A stretch of 64,000 nucleotides of DNA from Pseudomonas sp. Irchel s3h17. GTDB lineage: Bacteria > Pseudomonadota > Gammaproteobacteria > Pseudomonadales > Pseudomonadaceae. The notes beneath the pieces are model-generated. The model saw nothing but the letters and a program-made list of their open reading frames with translations. It did not search any database and was not told where the DNA came from. Location of the stretch: the NCBI RefSeq assembly GCF_900187505.1, contig NZ_FYDL01000003.1:1-64000 (forward strand). Direction: 5' to 3'. Made by a program: the position numbers and the translations under genes. Positions 6,829-15,583 of the stretch are shown here, in pieces (the stretch's first letter is position 1; each line of letters opens with the position of its first letter).

Positions 6829-7650
6829 TTACGCGCGCAACAACACGCGCTTGAGTATTTCCACCGCCCGCCACGAACGACTGTTGCGCAGCGCATGCAG
6901 TTCGGCTTCTGCGCGGTCGGCGCGTTGTCGTTCGGCTTGCAGGGCCTGTTCCAGGTCTGACACCGGGTAGCTGAATGTGTGGCCGTAGCAGAACTGGAAC
7001 TCATCCAGGTTGCACGGCGCGATGTCGAAAGCGTTTTTAAGGTGCAGTTGCTCTTCAGCCAGGTAGAAGGTGTTGAGGCCGTCAAACAGCACTGGGTGGT
7101 AACCGGCGTCGATCAGCAGTTGTTCCCACGTCTGGTCGCGGGTCCACGGGGTTTCGACCAGGATGATCCAGGGCCGCCATTGCGTGAAGTCCATCCCGCG
7201 CAGGACGGTTTCTTCATGACCCTCGACGTCGATCTTCAGAAAGTGGATCGGCCCTTTGACGTGTTCTTCACAGATGGAGCTCAGGGTACGCGACTGCACG
7301 GCCTGGCTGCGCACGTCCATGCCGGCCTCAAGGCGTTCCTTGGCAACGCTGGGTTCCAGGGTCGACATCCCTGTGCCGGCAATGGCGTAGAAGGTCAGGG
7401 CTTCGGCGGTTTCTCCGGCCACGCATTGCAGGTTGATGTCCTTGGGGCGGTCTTGGCACAGGGCCTCGTGGTAGATCTGCAGCGGTTCGATGTTGATACC
7501 GCTCCAGCCATGCTCGTAGAACGCTTTGGTGACGGAGTCGAGCACCGGCTGATTGGCGCCTACGTCGATGTAGAAGCCGTTCTCGTAGTGTTTCAGCGCG
7601 CGCCACAACCGTATGTCTTCGAAGTTCTGTGCATAAGAAATGAACGTCAC
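6829..7650 (-). CDS. FkbM-family methyltransferase
   Basis: 273 residues. The S-adenosylmethionine-binding motif I is seen as FYIDVGANQP (about residues 27–36), and the family hallmark HFLKIDVEGHE follows around residue 135. Other family traits are the ETPWTRD stretch and a C-terminal coiled coil (EQALQAERQRADRAEAE) ending in LRNSRSWRAVE, a tail often found on surface-glycan glycosyltransferases and methyltransferases. FkbM proteins O-methylate sugars or other small acceptors; the acceptor here is not evident. The gene stands alone between tRNA-Thr and the deaminase-like gene, with no glycan cluster beside it. No signal peptide, so cytoplasmic. Confidence 0.85.
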   Translation of the reverse strand: MTFISYAQNFEDIRLWRALKHYENGFYIDVGANQPVLDSVTKAFYEHGWSGINIEPLQIYHEALCQDRPKDINLQCVAGETAEALTFYAIAGTGMSTLEPSVAKERLEAGMDVRSQAVQSRTLSSICEEHVKGPIHFLKIDVEGHEETVLRGMDFTQWRPWIILVETPWTRDQTWEQLLIDAGYHPVLFDGLNTFYLAEEQLHLKNAFDIAPCNLDEFQFCYGHTFSYPVSDLEQALQAERQRADRAEAELHALRNSRSWRAVEILKRVLLRA

Positions 7651-7814
7651 GGTCTCTTCCTGATAGCTCGAATGACTGGGAAACGGGCGCGAAAGCTACG
7701 CACCTGGGGTCGGAGTGTAGCGATCATCTCGGAGAAAGTGTGCCGGCAAAGCCGCCAAATGCAGGTGTTGGCGACCGGCCCGTCGATGGCTCGAAGGGCC
7801 GGTCGGCTGGCTGG

Positions 7815-9056
7815 TTACACGCCGTTCTTGACGGTGTTGATCAGGTCCTGGCTCAGCACCTGGGCGGGCGCCACTTGCACGCTCTGGGTATAGAAGGGCG
7901 GCAGGTTCTGGGCCAGTTGCGACAGCGCTTGAGCGGTGGTGTTACCCGGCAACAGTACGTACTGCAGGTTCGACGGGTAGCTTTGTGGCACCGGGCCTTC
8001 CATGGTCGAGCCATAGGCCCCGAAGGTCATCACGGCCTGCGGCGTGGTCGGGTCGGGCGCGTACAGGAACACGAACGTGCCGTACTTGGGGTGTGTCAGG
8101 TATTGCTCGGCCTGGGCACGCACCGCCGGGTCGGGGTCATTCATCAGGGTCCAGCGCATCACCGCATAACCACGGGTGGTTTCCATGAAGGCGGTGCGAA
8201 TCGGCGACTGGTTTTCCGCGCCGCCCAGGCACACCAGCAGGTTGCCAAAGGGGTCGATCAAGGCCACCGAGTTGAACACGCTGCTTTGCTGCGCCGTCAC
8301 CAGCAGCGGTGGCGCCAGTTCTGCGCCCGGGTCCCGTGGGTTCTCGCATTGTACGGTCAGGGCATAGGGGCTCAGTGCGGCCAAGGCCTGGCGAACCGGA
8401 CTGTTGGCTGGCAGATCGGCCGGGTTTTTCAGTTTCGAAGGATCGAGGCCGCTGTTGTTACTCGCTTCGCGCACGGTGTTGACGCTGGCCGAGAAGATCG
8501 AACTGGTGAGGTAATACGCTGCCGAGTCGATGCTCTGGCCGCTGAACACCGGGCTATTGGCGCCTTGGTAGGCGCGACTGACGGGCGCGGCGATTGCGTA
8601 ATAGCCCCAGCTGTTTTGTGCCTGCTGACGGATCTGCGGTGGCAGGGACGGGAAGTTGAACTGGCTGTTGTAGTTGATCCCGGCGTAGTCGTCGATCGCA
8701 CTCACCGCGACGTTGAAGCCGGCTGTCAGCAGGGAGCCGGCGCACATGGCGCAAGGGTCCAGGGTGGTGACGACCGTCAGTTGCCCGGGTGGCGGCAGGC
8801 CCAGTGATGCGGCGTTCTCGTAGTACCAGTCCACCAGCTGTCGTTCGCCGTGGGCGGTCGGGTCATGGGGCAAGAAGTAGGGCGTGTTACTCCCGGGGAA
8901 AGGCATCAATACGTTGTTGTGCAGCGCCGCGATGACCTCGCCGGTGGCGTTATGGATGATGGCCCCGCCCACTGCGAAGGTTTGTTGAATGGCGGCGAGA
9001 ATGGCTTCGTTGGCGACGGTATCGACGGCTTCCTGTGCACTGTTCACTGTGATCAT
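7815..9056 (-). CDS. cytidine/nucleoside-deaminase-fold protein with large C-terminal extension
   Basis: 413 residues. The first ~150 contain the zinc signature of the cytidine-deaminase superfamily: HGE (in TAHGERQLVDW) and PCAMC (in TTLDPCAMCAG), giving one His and two Cys ligands plus the catalytic Glu. The remaining ~260 residues match no domain I know. They are rich in Pro, Asn, Gln and Ser and include repeated PPxxxQ-type segments. Known deaminases of the guanine/tRNA-adenosine type are about 150–180 residues, so this protein is more than twice as long. No signal peptide is seen. Substrate unknown; a nucleoside or small heterocycle is plausible. Monocistronic by spacing. Confidence 0.75.
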   Translation of the reverse strand: MITVNSAQEAVDTVANEAILAAIQQTFAVGGAIIHNATGEVIAALHNNVLMPFPGSNTPYFLPHDPTAHGERQLVDWYYENAASLGLPPPGQLTVVTTLDPCAMCAGSLLTAGFNVAVSAIDDYAGINYNSQFNFPSLPPQIRQQAQNSWGYYAIAAPVSRAYQGANSPVFSGQSIDSAAYYLTSSIFSASVNTVREASNNSGLDPSKLKNPADLPANSPVRQALAALSPYALTVQCENPRDPGAELAPPLLVTAQQSSVFNSVALIDPFGNLLVCLGGAENQSPIRTAFMETTRGYAVMRWTLMNDPDPAVRAQAEQYLTHPKYGTFVFLYAPDPTTPQAVMTFGAYGSTMEGPVPQSYPSNLQYVLLPGNTTAQALSQLAQNLPPFYTQSVQVAPAQVLSQDLINTVKNGV

Positions 9057-9332
9057 GGTGTTCCAGCTCCTTGCTGTCGTGGGCGACAGAGATTTCTGGC
9101 GCTTGGCAACGATAGTTCAGGCTTGCAAGGGCGGTTATGACCATTCGGCTTAACGCTTATGCACAACGGGCTGTTTTGCACCTTGATAAATGTCAGATTT
9201 GTGGATCCGTTCTCATTGCTGCGCAACTGCCTGTTTTCCGGGTTTTTTTAAAGGCTGAGCAAAAAATGGACAGTGTGTTTTTTTGCCTGAAATCTTGGAT
9301 CCATGGGCTTCCGGCAGATTTCATCAACAGAG

Positions 9333-9341
9333 TTATCCACA
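9333..9341 (+). other. isolated DnaA-box word
   Basis: A perfect TTATCCACA lies in the intergenic region between the deaminase-like gene and the methyltransferase gene. It is single, so it may be chance or a titration site. Confidence 0.25.
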
Positions 9342-9353
9342 GGCGCGCGGTGT

Positions 9354-10583
9354 TTATCGGCGCTCGCCGAGCAGCAGCAGATTGCGCGGTGTCAGGGGCG
9401 TTTCACAGAACAGTCCCAGGCGAACGGCATACCCCTGTTCTTCGAGAAACAGGGCGCGGTCGAGCACCAGCCAAAGCTCCAGCGGGCGTCGGAACAGGCC
9501 GCGCAGCAATTCCAGGTTGCGTACCTGGGCCAGGCGTTGCCAGCCCGCAGCTTGTAGGGCTGGCCAATCCTGTGTGCCGACCGTGGGCAAGTCCTTGAGC
9601 GCGGCCAGGTCTCGACAGTAGTCGGCGAAGGGTTTGTCCAGCCAGGCACTGGGCAGCGATGGGGTGGGCAGGTAGTCGTCAATGCCGCGCAATTGCCGTT
9701 GCAGCAGGTCGAACGCCAGGCGCCGGGCCATGGACGTGTCGCGCTGGCGCCGGACGCGGGCGCCAGCGGTCACGGTTTCGCTCAGCGGCAGGGCCAGGTC
9801 ATCGTGGGACAGTGCCAGGCCCGAGTGTTTGCCGGCGCTGGAGAGCGCCTGGTACTGGCTGGCCGCAATCCGGTTATAGCAGCAGGGTGCGACGGCCAGT
9901 TGCTTGCAGCCTGCGTGGCTGGCCAGTTGCATCAGGCGTACATGCAGGTCGCCACAGGCGTGCAGGGCGACCGGTGTCTGGTCGGCATCGAGGCGTGCCG
10001 GTGTGTCCGTGGCCATCACGTCCTGTTGAACGTGCCGGGCGTTCAGGCGGTGGTGCTGGCTCAGCGCCTGACCGTTGGCAATCAGTGCCGGGTCGTATTC
10101 CAGGCAGGTCAACTGCTGGCCGGCTTGCAGCAGGCGTCGTCCCAGGTGACCCTTGCCTGCGCACCAGTCCAGCCAGTGTCGGGGTTTCTCGGCGAACTGC
10201 AGGCAGCTGGCGAAGGCTTCGATCTGCTGCCATTTGCGCCCGGGTACGTCGACGTTCAAGCGCGGGGATGCGGGCGCAATGGCCTGGGTGGGCAAGTCGC
10301 CGACCGCGCCGAGGGCCATCGACTGCGCCGCCAGTGCCGGGAAGGGTGCCGGGGCTGGCAGGTGTTCAGGGTGGTTGTGGCTGGTTTCCGCGTCTTCCAG
10401 CGAACGCTGGCGCAACCAGTCGGCGAGCGCTGGATGGTCGGCTTCCCACGGCAGTTGCCGATGGGTAAAGGGCCGGGGTCGCCAGAGTGCCTGATGCTTG
10501 GTCAGGAAGGCGTCCAGTGCCGTGAAGCGGGCGAGCAGGTGCTCGCCCGTCAGCACCGGCAGATCAGCGTCCCTGGCAGGCAT
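9354..10583 (-). CDS. SAM-dependent methyltransferase, METTL25/GSTCD-like
   Basis: About 409 residues from an ATG inside the last 20 bases of the transporter gene upstream; a longer frame to 10619 would overlap more and lacks a better start. Motif I is WLDWCAGKGHLGRRLL (about residue 158), followed by LEYDPALIANG. The HACGDLHVRLM and VAPCCYN segments are typical of the methyltransferase family related to eukaryotic METTL25 and GSTCD, where the Cys-Cys pair is conserved. N and C termini are helical and uncharacterised. The substrate is unknown; RNA or protein is possible. It is the last gene of the apparent hisPJQM transcription unit but probably functionally separate. Confidence 0.8.
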   Translation of the reverse strand: MPARDADLPVLTGEHLLARFTALDAFLTKHQALWRPRPFTHRQLPWEADHPALADWLRQRSLEDAETSHNHPEHLPAPAPFPALAAQSMALGAVGDLPTQAIAPASPRLNVDVPGRKWQQIEAFASCLQFAEKPRHWLDWCAGKGHLGRRLLQAGQQLTCLEYDPALIANGQALSQHHRLNARHVQQDVMATDTPARLDADQTPVALHACGDLHVRLMQLASHAGCKQLAVAPCCYNRIAASQYQALSSAGKHSGLALSHDDLALPLSETVTAGARVRRQRDTSMARRLAFDLLQRQLRGIDDYLPTPSLPSAWLDKPFADYCRDLAALKDLPTVGTQDWPALQAAGWQRLAQVRNLELLRGLFRRPLELWLVLDRALFLEEQGYAVRLGLFCETPLTPRNLLLLGERR

Positions 10584-11253
10584 CGACGCGCAACCAGCGC
10601 TCCAGCAGCTTGAAGCCACGTACCAGGACGTAGGCCATTAGCAGGTAGAACATGCCCGCGGCGAAGAAGATCTCTACCGGCAGGTAGGTCCTGGCGATGA
10701 TGGTGCGGGCCATGCCGGTCAGTTCCAGCAAGGTCACGGTACTGGCCAGGGCGCTGGCCTTGAGCATCAGGATCACTTCGTTGCTGTAGGCCGGCAGGCC
10801 GATGCGCGCGGCACGTGGCAGGATGATGTAGAACAGGGCCTTGGGCCGCGACATGCCCAGCGCCCGGGCCGCTTCGATTTCGCCGGGTGGAATGGCCTGG
10901 ATCGCGCCTCGCAGAATCTCGGCGATGTAGGCGGCGGTGTGCAGCGTCATGGTGGCGGTGGCGCACCAGAACGGATCGCGCAGGTACGGCCACAGCACGC
11001 TGCTGCGCACCGCATCGAACTGCGCCAGGCCGTAGTAGACCAGGAACAGTTGCACCAGCAGCGGGGTGCCACGGAAGAAGAAAATGTACGCATAGGGCAA
11101 GGCGCACACGTACCAGCGTTTCGACGAACGGGCGATCCCCAGCGGAATGGCCAGCAGCAGGCCGAGAATGACCGCGATCGCGACCAGTTCCAGGGTCAGG
11201 GTGGCACCCTGGGCCAGTTTCGGCAGCCACTTGATGATGACTTCCCAGTTCAT
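10564..11253 (-). CDS. hisM: basic amino-acid ABC transporter, inner-membrane permease (HisM type)
   Basis: 229 residues beginning MNWEVIIKWLPKLAQG; the frame continues upstream but the ATG at 11253 overlaps the preceding stop as ATGA, and family members start here. Membrane segments are visible around LVAIAVILGLLLAIPLGI, YAYIFFFRGTPLLVQLFLVYY and FFAAGMFYLLMAYVLV. The coupling loop EAARALGMSRPKALFYIILP is the EAA motif that contacts the ATPase. With HisQ it forms the channel for lysine, arginine, ornithine or histidine uptake. The exact substrate is inferred from the binding protein. Confidence 0.88.
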   Translation of the reverse strand: MNWEVIIKWLPKLAQGATLTLELVAIAVILGLLLAIPLGIARSSKRWYVCALPYAYIFFFRGTPLLVQLFLVYYGLAQFDAVRSSVLWPYLRDPFWCATATMTLHTAAYIAEILRGAIQAIPPGEIEAARALGMSRPKALFYIILPRAARIGLPAYSNEVILMLKASALASTVTLLELTGMARTIIARTYLPVEIFFAAGMFYLLMAYVLVRGFKLLERWLRVDACQGR

Positions 11254-11945
11254 TGCGTGCTCCGGGCAAAGCCGCGAGCGGCGCGTTTTTCCAGCAGGTG
11301 CATAGCGGTCATGGCGATCACCGTCAGGCCCAGGTACATGAAGGCGGCAACCATGTAGAAGGTGAACGGCTGCTTGGTCATGGTCACGCCGTTTTGCGCG
11401 TGTCGCATGATTTCCTCCAGGCCGATCACCGATACCAGTGCGGTGTCTTTCATCAGGATCATGAACAGGTTGCCCAGCCCCGGCAGGGCGATGCGCCACA
11501 TCTGCGGCATGATCAGCCTGGTGAAGATCCGCCACTTCGACAAGCCCAGGGCGACGCCCGCTTCGCGGTGGCCCTTGGGGATCGCCAGGATTGCCCCACG
11601 GAATACTTCCGTGGCGTAGGCGCCGAAGCACAGGCCCAGGGCAATCACGCCGGCGGCGAAGGCGTTGAGCGCCAGGTCAGGGTTGCCGAAAAACTCCCCC
11701 AGCACGCGCATCAGGTTGACGGTGCCGAAGTAGATCAACAGCACCCAGAGCAGTTCCGGGATGCCACGCACCAGGGTCGAATAGGTACCGCCAAGCCACT
11801 GCAGCGACTTTTGCGAGGAGGTTTTGGCCAAGGCGCCGAGCAGGCCCAGCACCAGCCCCAGGCACAATGCCGAAAGGGCCAGCTTGACAGTCATCAGCGC
11901 GCCAGCGGCGAGCGCCGGGCCGAATCCTTGGAGATCGATAATCAT
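11250..11945 (-). CDS. hisQ: basic amino-acid ABC transporter, inner-membrane permease (HisQ type)
   Basis: 231 residues with five likely membrane helices (e.g. LALSALCLGLVLGLLGAL, AFAAGVIALGLCFGAYA). The EAA-type loop is REAGVALGLSKWRIFTRLIMP. The conserved VRGIPELLWVLLIYFG sequence of the HisQ/ArtQ family is present near residue 60. It pairs with HisM. It follows the binding-protein gene after a gap of 77 bases containing a stem-loop, which may reduce permease expression relative to the binding protein. Confidence 0.88.
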   Translation of the reverse strand: MIIDLQGFGPALAAGALMTVKLALSALCLGLVLGLLGALAKTSSQKSLQWLGGTYSTLVRGIPELLWVLLIYFGTVNLMRVLGEFFGNPDLALNAFAAGVIALGLCFGAYATEVFRGAILAIPKGHREAGVALGLSKWRIFTRLIMPQMWRIALPGLGNLFMILMKDTALVSVIGLEEIMRHAQNGVTMTKQPFTFYMVAAFMYLGLTVIAMTAMHLLEKRAARGFARSTQ

Positions 11946-11981
11946 GGATGTCTATTCAAGTTACAGCGGGCTTTGCTAAGA

Positions 11982-12008
11982 ACCGGCGCCACCCTGGGGG
12001 GCACCGGT
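11982..12008 (-). promoter_or_regulatory. stem-loop between binding-protein and permease genes
   Basis: ACCGGTGCC and GGCGCCGGT pair over nine positions (one G:T) around CCCCAGGGT-type bases. No T-run follows. In ABC-transporter operons such hairpins after the binding-protein gene protect its mRNA or attenuate downstream transcription; that role is inferred. Confidence 0.5.
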
Positions 12009-12022
12009 CAGGCACGTCAGAA

Positions 12023-12778
12023 TCAATAGATGCTGAACGGGAAGTACTTGTCGTTGATTTTCTTGTAGGTGCCGTCAGCGACGATTTCCTTCAGTGCGGC
12101 GTTCAGCTTGTTACGCAGGTCGTTGTCACCCTTGCGCACGGCGATGCCGATCTTGTCGCTTTCCACTACCGGGTCGCCTTTGAACTCATAGTTCTTGCCG
12201 GCGTCGCTTTTCAGCCAGTCGTAGTTGGCGTACTTGTCCGCGAGGATGCCGTCGACGCGACCGGAGGTCAGGTCCAGGTAGGCGTTTTCCTGGGTGTCGT
12301 AGAGGCTGACCTTGATGTCGTCGCCGTAGGTGTCTTCCAGCCAGGTACCGGCCAGGGTGGCGCGCTGAGTGCCGATGGTCTTGCCCTTGAGCGAGTCCTT
12401 GTCGGTCTTGAACTCAGTGTTTTTCGGCGCGATGAATTGCAGCTTGTTGGAGTAGTACGGGTCGGTGAAATCAACGGCCTGCTTGCGCTCGTCGGTGATC
12501 GACAGCGAGGACACCAGGAAGTCGAACTTCTTGGCGTTGAGTGCCGGGATGATGCCGTCCCAATCGGAGGTGACGACTTCGCACTCGACCTTCATCTTGG
12601 CGCACAGGGCGTCGCCGATGTCTTTGTCGAAACCGACCACCTGGCCGCTGGCATCCTTGTTGTTGAACGGCGGGTAGGCAGCTTCGATGCCCATCTTCAG
12701 TTTGTCGGCGGCCATTGCATTGGCCGAGAACACCAGGGTGGCGGCCGCGGCCAGGAAGAATTTCTTGTAGGTCTGCAT
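12023..12778 (-). CDS. hisJ: lysine/arginine/ornithine/histidine periplasmic binding protein (HisJ/ArgT type)
   Basis: 251 residues. A signal peptide (MQTYKKFFLAAAATLVFSANAMA, cleaved after AMA) directs it to the periplasm. The mature part starts with the class signature KMGIEAAYPPFNNKDASG, then GFDKDIGDALCAKM, VVTSDWDGIIPAL and SSLSITDERKQAVDFTDPYY. These are the conserved ligand-binding segments of LAO/histidine-binding proteins. The C-terminal half includes the GTQRATLAGTW loop and GRVDGILADKYA. It delivers basic amino acids to HisQM. The stem-loop downstream suggests higher expression than the permeases. Confidence 0.9.
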   Translation of the reverse strand: MQTYKKFFLAAAATLVFSANAMAADKLKMGIEAAYPPFNNKDASGQVVGFDKDIGDALCAKMKVECEVVTSDWDGIIPALNAKKFDFLVSSLSITDERKQAVDFTDPYYSNKLQFIAPKNTEFKTDKDSLKGKTIGTQRATLAGTWLEDTYGDDIKVSLYDTQENAYLDLTSGRVDGILADKYANYDWLKSDAGKNYEFKGDPVVESDKIGIAVRKGDNDLRNKLNAALKEIVADGTYKKINDKYFPFSIY

Positions 12779-12791
12779 GCGGTTAGCTCCG

Positions 12792-13565
12792 TTAGCGGTT
12801 GCTGGACATGAATTGTTTGCAGCGCGCCGAAAGCGGGTTGTCGAACACCTGCTGTGGCGATCCTTGCTCTTCGATCAGGCCTTGGTGAAGGAACACCACT
12901 TCACTGGAAACCTGACGGGCAAAACCCATTTCATGGGTGACCAGCAGCATGGTACGGCCTTCTTCGGCCAGGGCGCGGATCACGTTTAGTACTTCCTGAA
13001 CCATTTCCGGGTCAAGCGCGGAAGTCGGTTCATCGAACAGGATGACCTTGGGTTGCATCGCCAGGGTGCGGGCAATGGCGGCGCGTTGTTGCTGGCCACC
13101 GGACAGTTGCGCGGGGTAGGCGTGGCGTTTGTCGGCGATGCCGACCTTGGCCAGCAAGGCTTCGGCCACTTCAATGGCTTCGGCCTTGCTCTGGCCCAGC
13201 ACGCGGCGTGGCGCCTCGATGATGTTGTCGAGCACCGTCATGTGCGGCCACAGGTTGAAGTTTTGAAACACAAAGCCGATTTCGCTGCGCAGGCGGTTGA
13301 TCTGCTTGCCGTCGGCGGCGACCAGTTCGCCGTTTTTCGCCGGTTTGAGCTTGAGCTCTTCGCCGGCCACCAGAATCTGCCCCTGATGCGGGTTTTCCAG
13401 CAGGTTGATGCAGCGCAGGAACGTGGACTTGCCGGAACCGGAGGAACCCAGGATCGAGATCACATCGCCGTCGCGGGCGGTCAGCGAGACGCCTTTGAGC
13501 ACCTCGAGCTGGCCGTAGCGTTTGTGCAAGTTGCGGATTTCAAGCGCGGGCGTGGCCTCGGCCAT
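12792..13565 (-). CDS. hisP: basic amino-acid ABC transporter, ATPase subunit (HisP type)
   Basis: 257 residues with a complete ABC cassette. Walker A is GSSGSGKST (residues ~36–44), the Q-loop lies in [11 protein letters not shown], the ABC signature is [13 protein letters not shown], Walker B is [13 protein letters not shown], and the H-loop is [11 protein letters not shown]. The insertion [13 protein letters not shown] before the Q-loop is typical of polar amino-acid transporters of the HisP/GlnQ type. It powers HisQM. It is the first gene of the transporter operon, 13 bases ahead of the binding protein. Confidence 0.92.
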   Translation of the reverse strand: MAEATPALEIRNLHKRYGQLEVLKGVSLTARDGDVISILGSSGSGKSTFLRCINLLENPHQGQILVAGEELKLKPAKNGELVAADGKQINRLRSEIGFVFQNFNLWPHMTVLDNIIEAPRRVLGQSKAEAIEVAEALLAKVGIADKRHAYPAQLSGGQQQRAAIARTLAMQPKVILFDEPTSALDPEMVQEVLNVIRALAEEGRTMLLVTHEMGFARQVSSEVVFLHQGLIEEQGSPQQVFDNPLSARCKQFMSSNR

Positions 13566-14117
13566 GTGCGGTCCTCATTGTGTTCTGTTGTGCTTGTGCT
13601 GTCGGTGGCCGTCCTGGCGAGGCGCCAAGCTAGCATAGCGTTTGAATCGCGGCCAACAGCCCCACGGGTGTAGACGAGCAGTGTGTATCCGGTTGTCGCA
13701 TCAGCGCAGCAGACTGTCGCGCCATCAACAACCGAACATCCGTTTGAAGCCGTGCCTGCGTGGGTATCGCGTAAAAAAAGGCGCGATGGTGCCAGCTTTG
13801 GGCGGGTGTTGGAAGCGCAAACCGGCCAAACGCTGCGGATCCGCACTTTTATTGTGCGTGAGCGTTTTTTTTCATGGGTATTGGGCGCGTTGGTTCGTTG
13901 AACAAGTGTGTGGCACGGTAACGATCTGGCGAAATGCCATTAACATCAATGGGTTACGAATACGGGTGGGTCGTTGTGCAGGCCACGGAAACCGGAGGCC
14001 TGTAACATTTTGGCGCAATTATTGCGTGCAGAATAAGGAACGCCCTGTTGGATTCTTTTTACGAAAAGGAATCCCGGGGCAGGGTGTACCCACGCTTTCC
14101 TCGTAAAGGTAGTTTCA
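13566..14117. other. divergent promoter region between hisP and gabP
   Basis: 552 bases with no convincing gene. It contains a sigma-54-like promoter in front of gabP (listed separately). Upstream of hisP on the minus strand a TATGCT word at about 13633–13638 could be a -10 box, but no good -35 is at the right distance. No hairpin terminators are seen, as expected between divergent genes. Confidence 0.55.
14011..14026 (+). promoter_or_regulatory. sigma-54 (RpoN) promoter of gabP
   Basis: TGGCGCAATTATTGCG matches the -24/-12 consensus TGGCAC-N5-TTGCW with correct GG-to-GC spacing and two differences. It lies 92 bases before the gabP start. RpoN control of amino-acid and GABA uptake is usual in Pseudomonas; which activator works here is not visible. 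Confidence 0.6.
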
Positions 14118-15509
14118 ATGAGCAGTACGCAATCCTCCAATGACCTCGAACAGGGGCTCAAACCGCGGCATGTGACCATGCTGTCGATCGCCGGGGTGAT
14201 CGGTGCCGGGCTGTTTGTCGGTTCCGGTCACGCCATCGCCGAAGCCGGCCCCGCCGTGCTGCTGGCCTATGCCGCCGCCGGTACGCTGGTGGTGCTGGTG
14301 ATGCGCATGCTGGCCGAAATGGCCGTCGCCTCTCCGGACACCGGGTCGTTCTCTACTTATGCCGACCGGGCAATCGGCCACTGGGCCGGTTTCACCATCG
14401 GCTGGCTGTACTGGTGGTTCTGGGTCCTGGTGATTCCGCTGGAGGCCAACGCCGCCGCGACCATCCTCAATGCCTGGTTCCCCGATGTGGCAATCTGGGC
14501 GTTCACGCTGGTCATCACCTTGTTGCTGACCGCAACCAACCTGTTCAGCGTGAAGCACTACGGTGAGTTCGAGTTCTGGTTCGCCTTGATCAAGGTCGTG
14601 GCGATCATCGGTTTTGTGATCCTCGGCATGCTGGCGATCTTCGGTTTCCTGCCCAACAGCCAGGTCAGCGGTGTTTCGCACCTGTTCGACACCCAGGGTT
14701 TCCTGCCTAACGGCATGGGCGCGGTGTTGGCTGCGATGTTGACCACTATGTTCTCGTTCATGGGCACTGAAATCGTGACCATTGCCGCGGCAGAGTCGAA
14801 GAACCCGGGCCAGCAGATTTCCAAGGCCACCAACTCGGTGATCTGGCGGATCGGTTTGTTCTACCTGGTGTCGATCTTCATTGTTGTCGCCCTGGTGCCA
14901 TGGAATGATCCGAGCCTGGCGCAGGTCGGTTCCTACCAGACCGTGCTGGACCGCATGGGTATCCCGAACGCCAAGCTGATCGTTGACCTGGTGGTCCTGA
15001 TTGCCGTGACCAGCTGCCTGAACTCGGCGCTGTACACCGCTTCGCGCATGCTCTTCTCCCTGGGCAAGCGCGGTGATGCGCCAGCGGCGGCCAAGCGCAC
15101 CAACCGTGCGGGTACGCCTTACTGGGCGGTGATTATGTCCACTGCCGCAGCTTTCCTGGCGGTGTTCGCCAACTATGTGGCGCCGACGGCGGTGTTCCAG
15201 TTCCTGCTGGCGAGTTCCGGCGCTATCGCATTGCTGGTGTACCTGGTGATCGCGTTCTCGCAACTGCGCATGCGCCACAAGCGCGTGGCGGCAGGTGAAA
15301 CCATCACCTATCGCATGTGGCTGTTCCCTGGCCTGACGTACGCGGTGATCCTGTTCATCATCGGCGTGCTGACCATCATGCTGTTCCAGGAAGCCCATCG
15401 CATGGAGATCCTGGCGACCGGCTTGCTCAGCTTGCTGGTGGTTGCGGCTGGCCTGCTGGTGTCACGTCGTCGCCAGCGCGAAAAGCTTGGTGCGCTGGTA
15501 CTGAATTGA
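14118..15509 (+). CDS. gabP: GABA permease (amino acid–polyamine–organocation transporter)
   Basis: 463 residues with 12 predicted membrane segments. The AAT-family signature is at the N terminus (LKPRHVTMLSIAGVIGAGLFVGSG). Other family marks are LLAYAAAGTLVVLVMRMLAEMA, the ANAAATILNAWFP loop and the MGTEIVTIAAAESKNP sequence in the middle, typical of GabP. It imports gamma-aminobutyrate, perhaps also related amino acids, with protons. It stands alone: a sigma-54-like promoter precedes it and a hairpin terminator follows. The ATG has AAAGG ten bases upstream. The assignment among close AAT relatives (proline- or aromatic-specific) is by sequence impression. Confidence 0.82.
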   Translation: MSSTQSSNDLEQGLKPRHVTMLSIAGVIGAGLFVGSGHAIAEAGPAVLLAYAAAGTLVVLVMRMLAEMAVASPDTGSFSTYADRAIGHWAGFTIGWLYWWFWVLVIPLEANAAATILNAWFPDVAIWAFTLVITLLLTATNLFSVKHYGEFEFWFALIKVVAIIGFVILGMLAIFGFLPNSQVSGVSHLFDTQGFLPNGMGAVLAAMLTTMFSFMGTEIVTIAAAESKNPGQQISKATNSVIWRIGLFYLVSIFIVVALVPWNDPSLAQVGSYQTVLDRMGIPNAKLIVDLVVLIAVTSCLNSALYTASRMLFSLGKRGDAPAAAKRTNRAGTPYWAVIMSTAAAFLAVFANYVAPTAVFQFLLASSGAIALLVYLVIAFSQLRMRHKRVAAGETITYRMWLFPGLTYAVILFIIGVLTIMLFQEAHRMEILATGLLSLLVVAAGLLVSRRRQREKLGALVLN

Positions 15510-15526
15510 TTCGATCCGCGTAACGA

Positions 15527-15562
15527 AAACGGCCGCTGTCAGGGATGACAAGCGGCCGTTTT
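15527..15562 (+). terminator. rho-independent terminator after gabP
   Basis: The stem ACGGCCGCT/AGCGGCCGT with a 12-base loop is followed by TTTTTGTTTT and preceded by an A-run, so it may also serve the convergent gene on the other strand. Confidence 0.85.
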
Positions 15563-15583
15563 TGTTTTCGTGGCGCAGGGGCG

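Noticed and set aside
6979..8807. Long plus-strand frames opposite the FkbM and deaminase-like genes
   Set aside because: Typical mirror frames of GC-rich genes: Arg/Gly/Val-rich, no motifs, and the minus-strand frames carry clear domain signatures.
13642..14106. 154-codon plus-strand frame in the hisP–gabP gap
   Set aside because: Spans the sigma-54 promoter and has an unlikely composition; no RBS or homology signature.
14115..15398. 427-codon minus-strand frame opposite gabP
   Set aside because: His/Gln/Arg-rich mirror frame of a transporter gene; no motif.
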